Position numbers and translations under genes: made by a program. The notes beneath the pieces were generated by a model. That model made no database searches. It worked only from the letters and a program-made list of their open reading frames with translations, and was not told the DNA's origin. This document shows, piece by piece, positions 52,536-60,317 of a stretch of DNA of 64,000 nt. How positions within the stretch are numbered: the stretch's first letter is position 1; each line of letters opens with the position of its first letter. This DNA comes from Blastococcus sp. VKM Ac-2987 (GTDB lineage: Bacteria; Actinomycetota; Actinomycetes; Mycobacteriales; Geodermatophilaceae): positions 806,001 through 870,000 of the forward strand of contig NZ_JAPVBG010000003.1 in the NCBI RefSeq assembly GCF_026967805.1, given 5' to 3'.

Positions 52536-53314
52536 CCGGCGGCCGAGCCCTCCCACGGCTGCGGGCCGCGGTCGAGCGGGCGGCCGGGCCGCTGCTGCGC
52601 AGCGTCCCGCGCGACCACCGGGAGAGCGACGCGGCCTTCCGGCGCCGCCGGCGGGTCACCGGCGCCGTCGCGGTGACCGGCGCGTCCCTGCTGGGGGTGT
52701 CGTTGTCCACGCCGCCGGGCTCCCCGCGGTTCTACGGGCTGACCCTCGGGGTCGCCGGCACCTGGGTGGCCGGAGGGCTGGCGTCCGGGCCGCTGCACCT
52801 GGGCCGGATGTTCGGGCCCGGGGACCGGCTGCGCCGGCCGCTGATCACCCCGGTGGTCTCGGGGGCCGCCGTCTTCGGGGCCTTCTACGCCGCGGCGCTG
52901 GTCGCCCGGCGGATCCCGGTCCTGGAGCGGGCGATCGGCTCGGTGCTCCGCTACGCCGACCAGGGGTCGACCCCGCTGGTGCTCACCACGACGCTGGCCA
53001 ACGGCATGGCGGAGGAGGTGTTCTTCCGCGGCGCCCTGTACGCGGCGGCGGGCGAGCACCGGCCGGTGCTCGTGTCGACCGCCGTCTACGGCCTGGCCAC
53101 CACGGCCACCCGCAACCCGGCGCTCGTGCTGGCGAGCGTCCCGATGGGGCTGCTCTTCGCGGTGCAGCGCCGGATCACCGGAGGGATCCAGGCGCCCATG
53201 CTCACGCACGTGGTGTGGTCGGCCCTGATGCTGCGCTACCTGCCTCCGCTGTTCGTCCGCCGGCTCGCGGAGGAGCGGTCGTCGTCGTCCGGGAGGGCGG
53301 ACGGCAGCCGCTGA
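52532..53314 (+). CDS. CPBP-family intramembrane glutamic endopeptidase
   Basis: A 260-residue membrane protein from GTG 52532. Motif 1 of the ABI/CPBP (CAAX-type) protease family is AEEVFFRGALY, near residue 163, and LTHVVWSALM near 223 supplies the His of motif 3. Six or so hydrophobic helices surround these. The family cleaves substrates inside the membrane; prenylated-type substrates are unlikely in bacteria. It is coupled to the SDR gene before it, so both probably act in one membrane-linked process. A 16-bp bidirectional terminator starts at its stop codon. Confidence 0.87.
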   Translation: MTGGRALPRLRAAVERAAGPLLRSVPRDHRESDAAFRRRRRVTGAVAVTGASLLGVSLSTPPGSPRFYGLTLGVAGTWVAGGLASGPLHLGRMFGPGDRLRRPLITPVVSGAAVFGAFYAAALVARRIPVLERAIGSVLRYADQGSTPLVLTTTLANGMAEEVFFRGALYAAAGEHRPVLVSTAVYGLATTATRNPALVLASVPMGLLFAVQRRITGGIQAPMLTHVVWSALMLRYLPPLFVRRLAEERSSSSGRADGSR

Positions 53315-53351
53315 CGGGCGCGGCCGGCTCGACGACCGGCCGCGCCCGTCA
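53312..53351. terminator. Bidirectional hairpin terminator
   Basis: Perfect 16-bp inverted repeat (53312-53327 and 53336-53351) with an 8-nt loop, beginning inside the CPBP stop codon and ending 3 bp before the convergent gene's stop codon. It ends both transcripts. Confidence 0.88.
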
Positions 53352-53354
53352 GCG

Positions 53355-53786
53355 TCATCTGCGGCGGCGGGCCAGGACGGTCGCCAGCACCACCGCGACG
53401 GCGCCCGCGGCGAGCAGCCGCCGGCCTCGGCCGGCGGCGATCACCACCACGGCGGCACCGGGCCGCACCAGCCGGGTGCCGAGCAGCAGCGCCCCGGCCG
53501 GCGAGTCGACGCCGGCACCGGCGACGGCCACCGGACGCGTGGGGGACTCCAGGTGCGCGGTGATCCCGGAGGCGGCCAGCGCCTCGGCCAGCCCGCCCAG
53601 GTCACGGCGACCCGGCGCCACCCCCGTCCGTGCGGTCGCCGCCTCCCGGACCCGGGCCACGAAGGTCCCGACGTCCGCGGCGACGATCCGCACGTCCGCG
53701 CCGTCGGCGCGCACCTGCACGCCCACCCCGTCCACCTCCAGCGACAGTTCGCCGGACAGGTGCACCGGGCCGCGCGGGTCGGTCAT
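53355..53786 (-). CDS. Hypothetical protein with C-terminal membrane segment
   Basis: A 143-residue protein from ATG 53786, overlapping the previous gene's stop (ATGA). The N-terminal half looks like a short beta-rich domain (VHLSGELSLEVDGVGVQVRADG). Residues about 95-140 are hydrophobic and Ala/Val/Gly-rich with an Arg cluster in the middle and a final RRRR, suggesting one or two membrane helices. Not recognised. Last gene of a minus-strand group that begins at 55113. Confidence 0.6.
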   Translation of the reverse strand: MTDPRGPVHLSGELSLEVDGVGVQVRADGADVRIVAADVGTFVARVREAATARTGVAPGRRDLGGLAEALAASGITAHLESPTRPVAVAGAGVDSPAGALLLGTRLVRPGAAVVVIAAGRGRRLLAAGAVAVVLATVLARRRR

Positions 53787-54031
53787 CCCCGGCTGGCGTT
53801 CTCGGTGGTCGTGATGCGCAGGGTGCCGTTGAGCCGCCAGACGGCTCGCGGCGCATCCGGCCCGGTCTCGCGCGGCACTTCGACGACCATCTCGACGAAC
53901 TCGTAGTTGATCGCCGCGCCCTTGCCGGTCAGGTAGGACCACATCTCCTTGCCGAGGTCGGCGAAGCTGGTGGTCTCGTGGCTCTTGATGTCCCGGGAGC
54001 CGGTCGCGGCGTCGCTGTCGGTCATGCTCAT
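53783..54031 (-). CDS. Small hypothetical protein
   Basis: An 82-residue acidic protein from ATG 54031, with GGAGAA about 7-12 bp upstream. The middle (SFADLGKEMWSYLTGKGAAINYEFVEMVVEVP) looks like one helix and a strand, followed by AVWRLNGTLRITT. Not recognised. Translationally coupled to the next gene. The 140 bp upstream hold nothing that I can identify. Confidence 0.6.
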   Translation of the reverse strand: MSMTDSDAATGSRDIKSHETTSFADLGKEMWSYLTGKGAAINYEFVEMVVEVPRETGPDAPRAVWRLNGTLRITTTENASRG

Positions 54032-54171
54032 GGGGGAGTTCTCCTCGCGCGTCGGGATGGCCGCCGGCGCGCCCGCCGACGTCAGTCGCGCGCTACCCGA
54101 TCGCGCCCCAGCCGAACCGGGGGCGGTGGCCGGCGTCGCCCGGGGGCAGGGGACGACGCCGGCCGCTGCGG

Positions 54172-54426
54172 TCAGCGGACCGCGGCGCTCGCCCGGGCTG
54201 CCCGGCGAGCCGCCTGCTGGGCGCGGGGGTTCCAGCGCCGGGCCGCGATGAGCCGACGGGCGTGCGGGTCCGCCGCCGGACCGCCGCTGAACCGCTCCGG
54301 GCGGAGCGCCACGGACCGGTGCTCGGTGGTCCCGCGCTCGGTCCGCTGCGTCCGGACCTCACGCGGGGCCGGCAGGCCGACGGTGGTCCCGGCGCGGGGT
54401 GCCGGGGTCTCGGGCAGGGCGGCCAT
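54172..54426 (-). CDS. Small basic Ala/Arg-rich hypothetical protein
   Basis: An 84-residue, strongly basic protein from ATG 54426, three bases after the DUF4333 gene's stop; GGAGG lies 10-14 bp upstream inside that gene, so it is coupled. The C-terminal half is Ala/Arg-rich and helical. Low complexity lowers confidence, but spacing and ribosome site argue for a real gene. Confidence 0.5.
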   Translation of the reverse strand: MAALPETPAPRAGTTVGLPAPREVRTQRTERGTTEHRSVALRPERFSGGPAADPHARRLIAARRWNPRAQQAARRAARASAAVR

Positions 54427-54429
54427 GTC

Positions 54430-55113
54430 TCAGGCCTCCACGTAGTCGACGCTGCCGTCGGACAGGACGGTCGCGGTCACGGCCAGGCTGTCGGAGACGT
54501 CGTCGACGTTGGTGACCGTGCAGGGCAGGGGCGTCTGCGAGCCGTCCACCAGGACCCGCCGGCCACCGGCGTCGCACGAGGCCGTGACCGGCACCCCGTA
54601 GTCCGCGCCCACCTGCTCGGCAAGGATCTGCTCGACGAGGTCCAGCATGACGATCTCGTCGTCCAGGTCGAACCGGACGTTGCCGTCGCCGTCCTCCTGC
54701 CGGACGGTGAAGGTCACCGGCTGGCCGTCGAGCTGCGCGGAGCAGGTGAAGGTGCCGCCGGCCTCGGCGGTCACGTCGGTCGGGCAGTCCACGTCCGTGG
54801 CGGCCACGCCGGCCTGCTGCGCGGTCTCCGCGGCGATCCGGTCGGCGACCCCTGCCGTGTCCAGCGTGGGGTCGCCGAGCAGGAGCAGGGCGCCACCGGC
54901 CAGACCGGCGACGGCGAAGACGACGCCACCGACGGCCGCGGCGATCCGGCCGGTGCTGCGGCGGGGCGGCGACGGCGGGAGCGGCGACGGGCCGAACCCC
55001 GGCGGCGGCACGGGCGGCACCGGCGGCAGCGGGTGGTAGCCGGCGGGCCGGCCGGGCGCGACGTAGCCCGGGGCCTGGGCGGTGGACGGGTAGGAGCTGG
55101 TCTCTGGTGCCAT
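54430..55113 (-). CDS. DUF4333 membrane-anchored protein
   Basis: A 227-residue protein from ATG 55113 (GGAAGAGAGAGA upstream). A Pro/Gly/Tyr-rich cytoplasmic N-terminus (about 1-55) is followed by one membrane helix (about 58-80) and two consecutive outer segments resembling DUF4333: one around VDCPTDVTAEAGGTFTCSAQLDG and one around VTASCDAGGRRVLVDGSQTPLPCTV. Each contains a Cys pair that could form a disulfide. DUF4333 proteins are abundant at actinobacterial cell surfaces; function unknown. First gene of the minus-strand group. Confidence 0.78.
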   Translation of the reverse strand: MAPETSSYPSTAQAPGYVAPGRPAGYHPLPPVPPVPPPGFGPSPLPPSPPRRSTGRIAAAVGGVVFAVAGLAGGALLLLGDPTLDTAGVADRIAAETAQQAGVAATDVDCPTDVTAEAGGTFTCSAQLDGQPVTFTVRQEDGDGNVRFDLDDEIVMLDLVEQILAEQVGADYGVPVTASCDAGGRRVLVDGSQTPLPCTVTNVDDVSDSLAVTATVLSDGSVDYVEA

Positions 55114-55506
55114 GATCTCTCTCTTCCGGGGTGGTGCGAGAACCATGGCGGAGAGCACTTGTGCGGCGCTTGCCGCTGACTTGGGCCCGGCCTGCCCCCC
55201 GGCAGCACCGCCGGCGAGGGCAGCCGGCTGACGTCAGACCGGCTCGGCGAGCGGCTGGGGACCGGCCGCGGCGAGCTCCCATCGCATCCTGCACGGAGCA
55301 CAACGGCGCGGCCGGCACCGTCCGTGAGCGTCGCTCGCCGGTGCGGGGGCGACCCTCCTCGGTGACCGCGCGATGACGCGGCCGTGACGGGGGCGGTGGC
55401 GTAATCGGGGATCTCAGCACAGCAGCTGTCCGCGCGGGCGGGGGCCGCCCCCGGTGGGGCGTGGCCGATCGCGGCAGGAGTCCAGTCGAGCACCCGAGGA
55501 GGGGCC
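55114..55506. other. 393-bp divergent intergenic region
   Basis: No protein-like frame is seen. It should contain two divergent promoters: one for the DUF4333 group and, at 55363-55407, the TGACG-repeat promoter of the Lys/Glu-rich protein gene. A G/C-rich short hairpin (GGGGGC / GCCCCC, near 55443-55456) lies in the leader of the latter. Confidence 0.6.
55363..55389 (+). promoter_or_regulatory. Triple TGAC repeat (11-bp period) upstream of Lys/Glu-rich gene
   Basis: TGACC at 55363-55367, TGACG at 55374-55378 and TGACG at 55385-55389: three units on an exact 11-bp period. TAATCG at 55402-55407 could be a -10, but it is 12 bp from the last unit instead of 9. The gene starts at 55507. Confidence 0.55.
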
Positions 55507-56052
55507 GTGACCAATCCGTTCAACCCGAACCTGCCGCCGCCCATCGTGAAGATCAAGGCGGACAACGAGAAGCTCCAGGAGAAGGTCAAGATCGAGGACG
55601 AGAACTTCAAGCTGTTCGAGAAGCCCCCCAAGGAGAAGTTCGAGAAGAGCGAGAAGCACGAGTTCAAGGAGCACAAGCTCGAACTCAAGGAGCACAAGAA
55701 CGAGATCAAGGAGGTCAAGGGCGACAAGGAGAAGGACAAGGAGAAGGAGCTCAAGGAGAACAAGCTCGAGATCAAAGAGGCCAAGATCGAGAAGATCGAG
55801 CGCGAGGAGATCAAGCCGATCGAGCAGAAGGTCGTCAAGGAGAACAAGGAGGCGGAGGTCCCGGGCTTCGAGCAGCTGCGGGTCTCACCGCTCATCGACC
55901 GCGACATGCTCATGCGTCATGCGGACGCGTTGGAGGCGATGGGCCGCGAGCTCCGGCACTTCATCGAGGCCGGCGACCGTCCCGACCTGAGCCGGGGCGC
56001 GTTGCACGAGGAGCCTGATCAGCGCGACGACCAGCGCGACGACAACCGGTAG
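55507..56052 (+). CDS. Lys/Glu-rich coiled-coil protein, candidate ATP-grasp substrate
   Basis: A 181-residue protein from GTG 55507 (GAGGAGGGG upstream). Residues about 15-118 are composed mainly of Lys and Glu in short alternating units (such as KEHKLELKEHKNEIKEVK and KENKLEIKEAKIEKIE), giving strong coiled-coil or extended charged-helix character. This is highly unusual for a genome of this GC content, where Lys is rare. The C-terminal 60 residues are normal: FEQLRVSPLIDRDMLMRHADALEAMGRELRHFI, then an acidic tail. Two ATP-grasp-like genes follow within 10 bp and by overlap. Proteins whose Lys, Glu, Asp, Ser or Thr side chains are cross-linked by ATP-grasp ligases (graspetides) have such linkage. 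A scaffold role is the alternative. Confidence 0.8.
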   Translation: MTNPFNPNLPPPIVKIKADNEKLQEKVKIEDENFKLFEKPPKEKFEKSEKHEFKEHKLELKEHKNEIKEVKGDKEKDKEKELKENKLEIKEAKIEKIEREEIKPIEQKVVKENKEAEVPGFEQLRVSPLIDRDMLMRHADALEAMGRELRHFIEAGDRPDLSRGALHEEPDQRDDQRDDNR

Positions 56053-56062
56053 CGGGCCCGAC

Positions 56063-56782
56063 GTGTGGCTCGTGCTGACCCATACCGCTGACGAATCCGG
56101 TCTGTGGGCCTACTCCCGGCTGCGTGCGCGCTCGCGGGGAGAGACCCGGATCGTCCTCCTGGAGGAGCTGGACCTCGCGAGCACGACCTGGGAGCACGGC
56201 GTCGGCCGGCAGGGCACCCGGACGTGCGTGCACCTGGCCGATGGACGCCGGGTCGAGGCGGGCGGGGGAGGCGCTGTCCTGAACCGCCTGCCCCGGGCGC
56301 CCTGGGCGCTCCTCACGACGGGGCCACCCGGCGAGGCCGCCTACGCCACGAGCGAGCTGCACGCCTTCGCCATGAGCTGGCTCCGATCCCTGGCGCCCGT
56401 CGTCGTCAACGCGCCGACGGCGCAGGGGCTGAGTGGCCGGTGGCGTTCCGCGCTGCACTGGCGCGCCCTGGCCGTCCAGGCCGGGCTCCCGGTGGTCCCG
56501 CTCCACCTGAGCAGCACCGAGCCGGCGCCCCTCGACGACGCCGGGCCCTCCGCCGTCGTCCTGGCCGTGGGCGGCGAGATCGTCGGCGCACCCGCCCCGC
56601 CCGCGGTGCGGTGTGCGGTCCGGCGTCTCGCGGCCCTGGCCGACACCGCCATCCTGGGTCTGCGCTTCTCCGGTGCCGTACCCGCATCGGGCGGCTGGCG
56701 GCTGCTCGACGCCACTCCGCAGCCCGATCTGCGGAGCGGCGGCGAATCCGGGATCGCGGCACTGGAAGCGCTGGCCCGGTGA
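56063..56782 (+). CDS. Degenerate ATP-grasp-like protein
   Basis: A 239-residue protein from GTG 56063, 10 bp after the Lys/Glu-rich gene. VVNAPTAQGLSGRWRSALHWRALAVQAGLPVVP corresponds to the region where ATP-grasp ligases read 'VNR... K..., A..GLPVP', but the ATP-binding lysines and the C-terminal D...E.N metal site are not evident. It may be an inactive partner that binds the substrate or the true ligase. Overlap with the next gene (its TGA shares bases with GTG 56779) shows coupling. Confidence 0.65.
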   Translation: MWLVLTHTADESGLWAYSRLRARSRGETRIVLLEELDLASTTWEHGVGRQGTRTCVHLADGRRVEAGGGGAVLNRLPRAPWALLTTGPPGEAAYATSELHAFAMSWLRSLAPVVVNAPTAQGLSGRWRSALHWRALAVQAGLPVVPLHLSSTEPAPLDDAGPSAVVLAVGGEIVGAPAPPAVRCAVRRLAALADTAILGLRFSGAVPASGGWRLLDATPQPDLRSGGESGIAALEALAR

Positions 56783-57702
56783 TACTCCTCTGCGGCATCC
56801 CCAGCGAGAGCTCGCTCGGGATGGTGGCTGCCGCGCTGGAGCGCCGCGGCGCCGACTGCGTCCTGGTCAACCAGCGCCACGTACGGGAGACCGCGGTCCA
56901 CCTCGTCGTGGACGACGACGGGATGCGTGGTGAGCTCTCCGGCCCGGGCTACGCGGTCCGGCTCGACGAGGTCGACGGCGTGTACCTGCGGTTCATGGAC
57001 GACCGGTGCCTCCCGGAACTGGAGCACGAACCCCACGACTCGAGGGTCCGAGCCGCCGGCCGTGCCCTGCACGAGATCCTCGGGCAGTGGGCGGACGTGG
57101 CGCCGGCGCAGGTGGTGAACCGCTACGTGGCCATGGGCTCCAACTTCTCGAAGCCGTACCAGGCGCAACTCATCCGGGAGCACGGTTTCGACGTGCCGGA
57201 GACGCTGGTGACCGACGACCCCGACCGCGTCCTGGCGTTCCGCGACGCCCACGGCCCGCTCGTCTACAAGTCGATCAGCAGCGAGCGCTCCGTCGTCCAA
57301 CGGCTCGAGGAGAAGGACGTCGCGCGCCTCGATCGCATCCGGTGGTGCCCGGTCCAGTTCCAGGCCTACGTGCCGGGCCCCAACCTCCGCGTGCACACGG
57401 TGGGCGACGAGGTCTTCGGCACGCTGATCGAGACGGAGGCGGTCGACTACCGGTACGCGACGCGGCAGGCGGGGCGCGCAGCCACGTTCCGGCCCTACGA
57501 GCTCGACGGGGACCTGTCCGGACGCTGCGTCGGCCTGGCGGCGGACCTCGGTCTGGCGGTGGCGGGGATCGATCTCAAACTGGCGCCCGACGGGCGGGTC
57601 GTGTGCCTCGAGGTGAACCCGAGCCCGGTCTTCAGCTACTACGAACTCCACACCGGCCAGCCCATCGCGGAGGCGATAGCCCGGCTGCTGGATCGGAGGT
57701 GA
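56779..57702 (+). CDS. ATP-grasp ligase (RimK/MvdD-like)
   Basis: A 307-residue ATP-grasp enzyme from GTG 56779. The pre-ATP-grasp domain opens ILLCGIPSESSLGMVAAALE. The nucleotide site includes NRYVAMGSNFSKPYQAQLIREHGFDVPETLV (in parts) and LVYKSISSERSVV; VQFQAYVPGPNLRVHTVGDEVFG, then GIDLKLAPDGRVVCLEVNPSPVFSYYE with the Asp, Glu and Asn that bind Mg2+. Such enzymes activate a carboxylate as acyl phosphate and join it to an amine, hydroxyl or thiol. Gene order (charged repeat protein, degenerate partner, ligase) makes modification of the Lys/Glu-rich protein the simplest proposal. A large hairpin follows. Confidence 0.88.
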   Translation: MILLCGIPSESSLGMVAAALERRGADCVLVNQRHVRETAVHLVVDDDGMRGELSGPGYAVRLDEVDGVYLRFMDDRCLPELEHEPHDSRVRAAGRALHEILGQWADVAPAQVVNRYVAMGSNFSKPYQAQLIREHGFDVPETLVTDDPDRVLAFRDAHGPLVYKSISSERSVVQRLEEKDVARLDRIRWCPVQFQAYVPGPNLRVHTVGDEVFGTLIETEAVDYRYATRQAGRAATFRPYELDGDLSGRCVGLAADLGLAVAGIDLKLAPDGRVVCLEVNPSPVFSYYELHTGQPIAEAIARLLDRR

Positions 57703-57738
57703 GCCGTCCCCGACGGGTCAGCCGCCGGCGCAGGACAC

Positions 57739-57798
57739 GAGGACCTCCGGGTCGTGGGTGGCTGCCTTCGGCAGTCCCGCCCACGCCCGGAGGTCCTC
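57739..57798 (+). terminator. Long structured hairpin after the ATP-grasp gene
   Basis: A 60-nt near-palindrome: outer 13-bp perfect stem (57739-57751 with 57786-57798), then interrupted inner pairing (CGTGGG with CCCACG, CTGCC with GGCAG) closing on a TTC loop. Much longer than the other terminators here. Probably ends the Lys/Glu-rich operon; could be a structured RNA or a repeat remnant. Confidence 0.65.
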
Positions 57799-57862
57799 CT
57801 CGGACGCGATCAGCCGACCCGTGCCGTCGCACGGGCTCGGCCGACGTCTTCGGCCACGACCA

Positions 57863-58996
57863 CTAGAACGAGCGCTTGGTCAGCCGCCAGACCTGCCCGT
57901 CGGTGCCCGGCGCGCCGAGCCCGGTGCCCGGGGAGAGCGAGTACGCGGACACGTACACGTTCCCGGGCTGGTCGACGACCACGCCCGCCGGCGACGGCAC
58001 GGGCAGCGTGGCCCGTGCGCCGTTCTTCGGCACGAACACCACCTGACCCGCCCCGTCGGCGCCGCCGAAGAGCTCGCTGACGTACAGGTTGCCCGCCTGG
58101 TCCTGTGCGGCACCGGTCACCCCGGTGAAGCCGGTCCAGGTCTGCTGGATCGCCCCGGTTTGGCGGTCCAGCTCCCAGACCCGCCCCGCGCCGGGCACCA
58201 GCGACCCGAGGCCCGCCACGATGACATCGCCGTCCCGGCTGAAGGTGAGCGACGTCGGGACCGGGTCGCAGAAGTTGCCACCCTGGTTGGGGCGCGTGTC
58301 ACAGGCGCCACCGCTGACGTTGGGCAGGACGGCGAACACGCTGATCTCGCCGCTACCGTCGACGGCGAGGATGTCGTTGCCGGCGGCGTCGGCCACCAGC
58401 ACCCGGTCGCCGAGGTCGAGCACCCCGTACGGGTTCGACTCGACACCCTGGCCGTCCGGGTCGTTCGCCGACTCGTAGGCGCGGATGTCGGCGACCACGA
58501 CGGCCGGCTGGCCCGCCGCCGCGCGCAGCAGGCTGCCCTCCTGCTCCTCCGGGAGCCCGTTGATGCCGTCCGGGACGTCGACGTCCTTGGCGATGAAGAT
58601 CCGGTCCAGGGACCGCGCGCTCGCCGCGTCGTTCCCCGTCGCGCCGATCCCGGACGGGCCGGCCTCGGACAGCAGGCCGGTCACCACGCGCTCCGCGGTG
58701 ACCCCCTGGGCCTTGCTGGGGCGCCGCACGATGCTGACCGCCCCGGTGGTGCCGACGCACACCTGCTCCCCGCCTACGACAGCACAGTCATCGCCGCCGG
58801 TTCCGGACTCCGCGATGACCAGCACCCCGTCATCGGTCAGGCCCAGCTGCCGCGGGTTGTCCAGCTGCCGCGCCACCGGCACCGGAGCCAGCCGCGACGC
58901 TTCGGCCGGACCACCTGGCGCCGCAACGGCGGGACTGACCAGCACCGTCGTGATCGCCAGGCCGGTGGTGGCCGCTGCACACACGAGACGTTTCAT
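57863..58996 (-). CDS. ScyD/ScyE family secreted beta-propeller protein
   Basis: A 377-residue protein from ATG 58996. Sec signal peptide (MKRLVCAAATTGLAITTVLV, cleavage near AVA-A at about residue 25). The mature protein matches actinobacterial ScyD/ScyE proteins: PRQLGLTDDGVLVIAESG, NPYGVLDLGDRVLVADAAGNDIL, PTSLTFSRDGDVIVAGLGS and GVVVDQPGNVYVSAYSLSPGTGL are successive propeller blades. Two Cys pairs (DDCAVVGGEQVC and CDTRPNQGGNFC) should be disulfides. Named after cyanobacterial scytonemin-cluster proteins; no scytonemin gene is here and the role is unknown. Confidence 0.88.
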   Translation of the reverse strand: MKRLVCAAATTGLAITTVLVSPAVAAPGGPAEASRLAPVPVARQLDNPRQLGLTDDGVLVIAESGTGGDDCAVVGGEQVCVGTTGAVSIVRRPSKAQGVTAERVVTGLLSEAGPSGIGATGNDAASARSLDRIFIAKDVDVPDGINGLPEEQEGSLLRAAAGQPAVVVADIRAYESANDPDGQGVESNPYGVLDLGDRVLVADAAGNDILAVDGSGEISVFAVLPNVSGGACDTRPNQGGNFCDPVPTSLTFSRDGDVIVAGLGSLVPGAGRVWELDRQTGAIQQTWTGFTGVTGAAQDQAGNLYVSELFGGADGAGQVVFVPKNGARATLPVPSPAGVVVDQPGNVYVSAYSLSPGTGLGAPGTDGQVWRLTKRSF

Positions 58997-59216
58997 CGTT
59001 TCCCCTAGTGGGTCGAGGGCCTGGGCCGTCGGCGCGGCCCCGTGAGGGAGGCGAAGATTGGCAGCGCGGCCCAGGGCCGTCAACCACTGCGCCGTCTCGC
59101 TCTCGGGACGTTCTCGTTCCGCAAAACGCCGTCCCTGCAGTGTCCGAGGGGCGGCGGCCGACCGCGTGCAGCGCGTGGCGAGGGTGAGTACGAGCAGCCG
59201 GGCCTGGAGCGGATCG

Positions 59217-59690
59217 TCAGCAGACCGGATCGATCAGGCCGTGGTGGATGGCGAAGCGTGTCGCCGCAGCACGGCTGGTGACGGCGATCTTGGCGTAGGT
59301 GCGCTCGATGTGCGTCGCTGCGGTCTTGGGTGAGCTTCCGAGCATGCGAGCCACCTGCTTGGCGGAGGCTCCTGTGCCGATCAGCACCAGCACCTCGGTC
59401 TCCCGCGGGGTCAGGCCCGCCGGTCCGGAGACCCGTCTCGATCTCCGGCTGACCGCGCTCAGGACGATCTCCACGGCCCCACCGTCGAGTCGTCCGGCGC
59501 GGGCGTCGGCCCGCAGTTCGGCCACGGCGTCGGTACGGATACCGCGGTGGCCGCGCAGCGGTCCTGCCCGGTCGGCCATCCGGCGGTGGGCATCGCCGGC
59601 CGCGATGAGGTGGCTGTAGTCGGCGGAGGTGTCCACGAGCTCGCTCGGGTCGTCGCCCACGGTCCAGGCGTCGTGGCCTGGGGGGATCAC
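59217..59690 (-). CDS. LuxR-type HTH regulator lacking a sensor domain
   Basis: A 157-residue protein. GTG 59690 has AAGGAG 9-14 bp upstream, a good start. The last 65 residues form a LuxR HTH: GLTPRETEVLVLIGTGASAKQVARMLGSSPKTAATHIERTYAKI (in parts). The preceding 70 residues (ADARAGRLDGGAVEIVLSAV) match the linker that follows HD-type domains in larger actinobacterial HD-LuxR regulators, so this looks like the C-terminal half of such a protein with a new start. It may be a truncated gene that stays expressed, or an autonomous DNA-binding protein. Confidence 0.75.
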   Translation of the reverse strand: MIPPGHDAWTVGDDPSELVDTSADYSHLIAAGDAHRRMADRAGPLRGHRGIRTDAVAELRADARAGRLDGGAVEIVLSAVSRRSRRVSGPAGLTPRETEVLVLIGTGASAKQVARMLGSSPKTAATHIERTYAKIAVTSRAAATRFAIHHGLIDPVC

Positions 59691-59825
59691 GACCGCATCT
59701 CCTTCGGGAGCCGGTGGCCGGCTCGGCAGAGGTCGGTGCCGACCACGGGCCGGACGTCGTCCGACCACCGCCAGCAGCACTCTTCCCCCTTGTCCCCTTG
59801 TGGGCGGCGGGAACACACTCGGTCC

Positions 59826-60317
59826 ATGGCAGCGGTCTGGGCGGCGCTCGTCACTGGTGTGACCGCAGTTGCAGTCGCCGCGGTCACGATGTTCGCCCAG
59901 GCACGTTCGGCCCAGCGGCAGCGGGAGCATGATGCCGCTCAGCGCGCTGCCGAGAGGAAGGCCGCGGCGTACGCCGAGGCATTGGCGGCCATAGCAGTCG
60001 CGGCGGGCCTCATCGCAGAGATCGCGGCCGTCAAGAATGGCGGCTGGAGTCCGCTCGACGAAGAAGCACTCGGCGAACAGCTGCATGACGCAGACATGGA
60101 GATCCGCCGGGCACGCGAAGCTATCCGACTGAGCGCCGACCGTGAGGCCCTTACGTTGTTCGAGGCCATGTGGAAGCCGGCGCGCGACCTGCGAAAGATG
60201 CTCGTAGCCGGTCACGGCCCGGCTGACCAGAACTGGCTCGACCTCCATGAACGACTCGACAGCGCGCGGCAACAGTTCGCGGCGACGCTCGTCCCGCGTG
60301 CCGTCGAGCGGCTGTGA
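59826..60317 (+). CDS. Small single-pass membrane protein with helical domain
   Basis: A 163-residue protein from ATG 59826. N-terminal membrane helix (about residues 2-23, AVWAALVTGVTAVAVAAVTM), then a long Ala/Glu/Arg/Gln-rich helical region with coiled-coil character, ending in several helices (EALTLFEAMWKPARDLRKML, WLDLHERLDSARQQF). This layout is common among small actinobacterial and phage proteins of unknown function. Codon use is less GC-extreme than in the neighbours (ATA and GCA occur), hinting at transfer. Poor ribosome site. Confidence 0.6.
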   Translation: MAAVWAALVTGVTAVAVAAVTMFAQARSAQRQREHDAAQRAAERKAAAYAEALAAIAVAAGLIAEIAAVKNGGWSPLDEEALGEQLHDADMEIRRAREAIRLSADREALTLFEAMWKPARDLRKMLVAGHGPADQNWLDLHERLDSARQQFAATLVPRAVERL

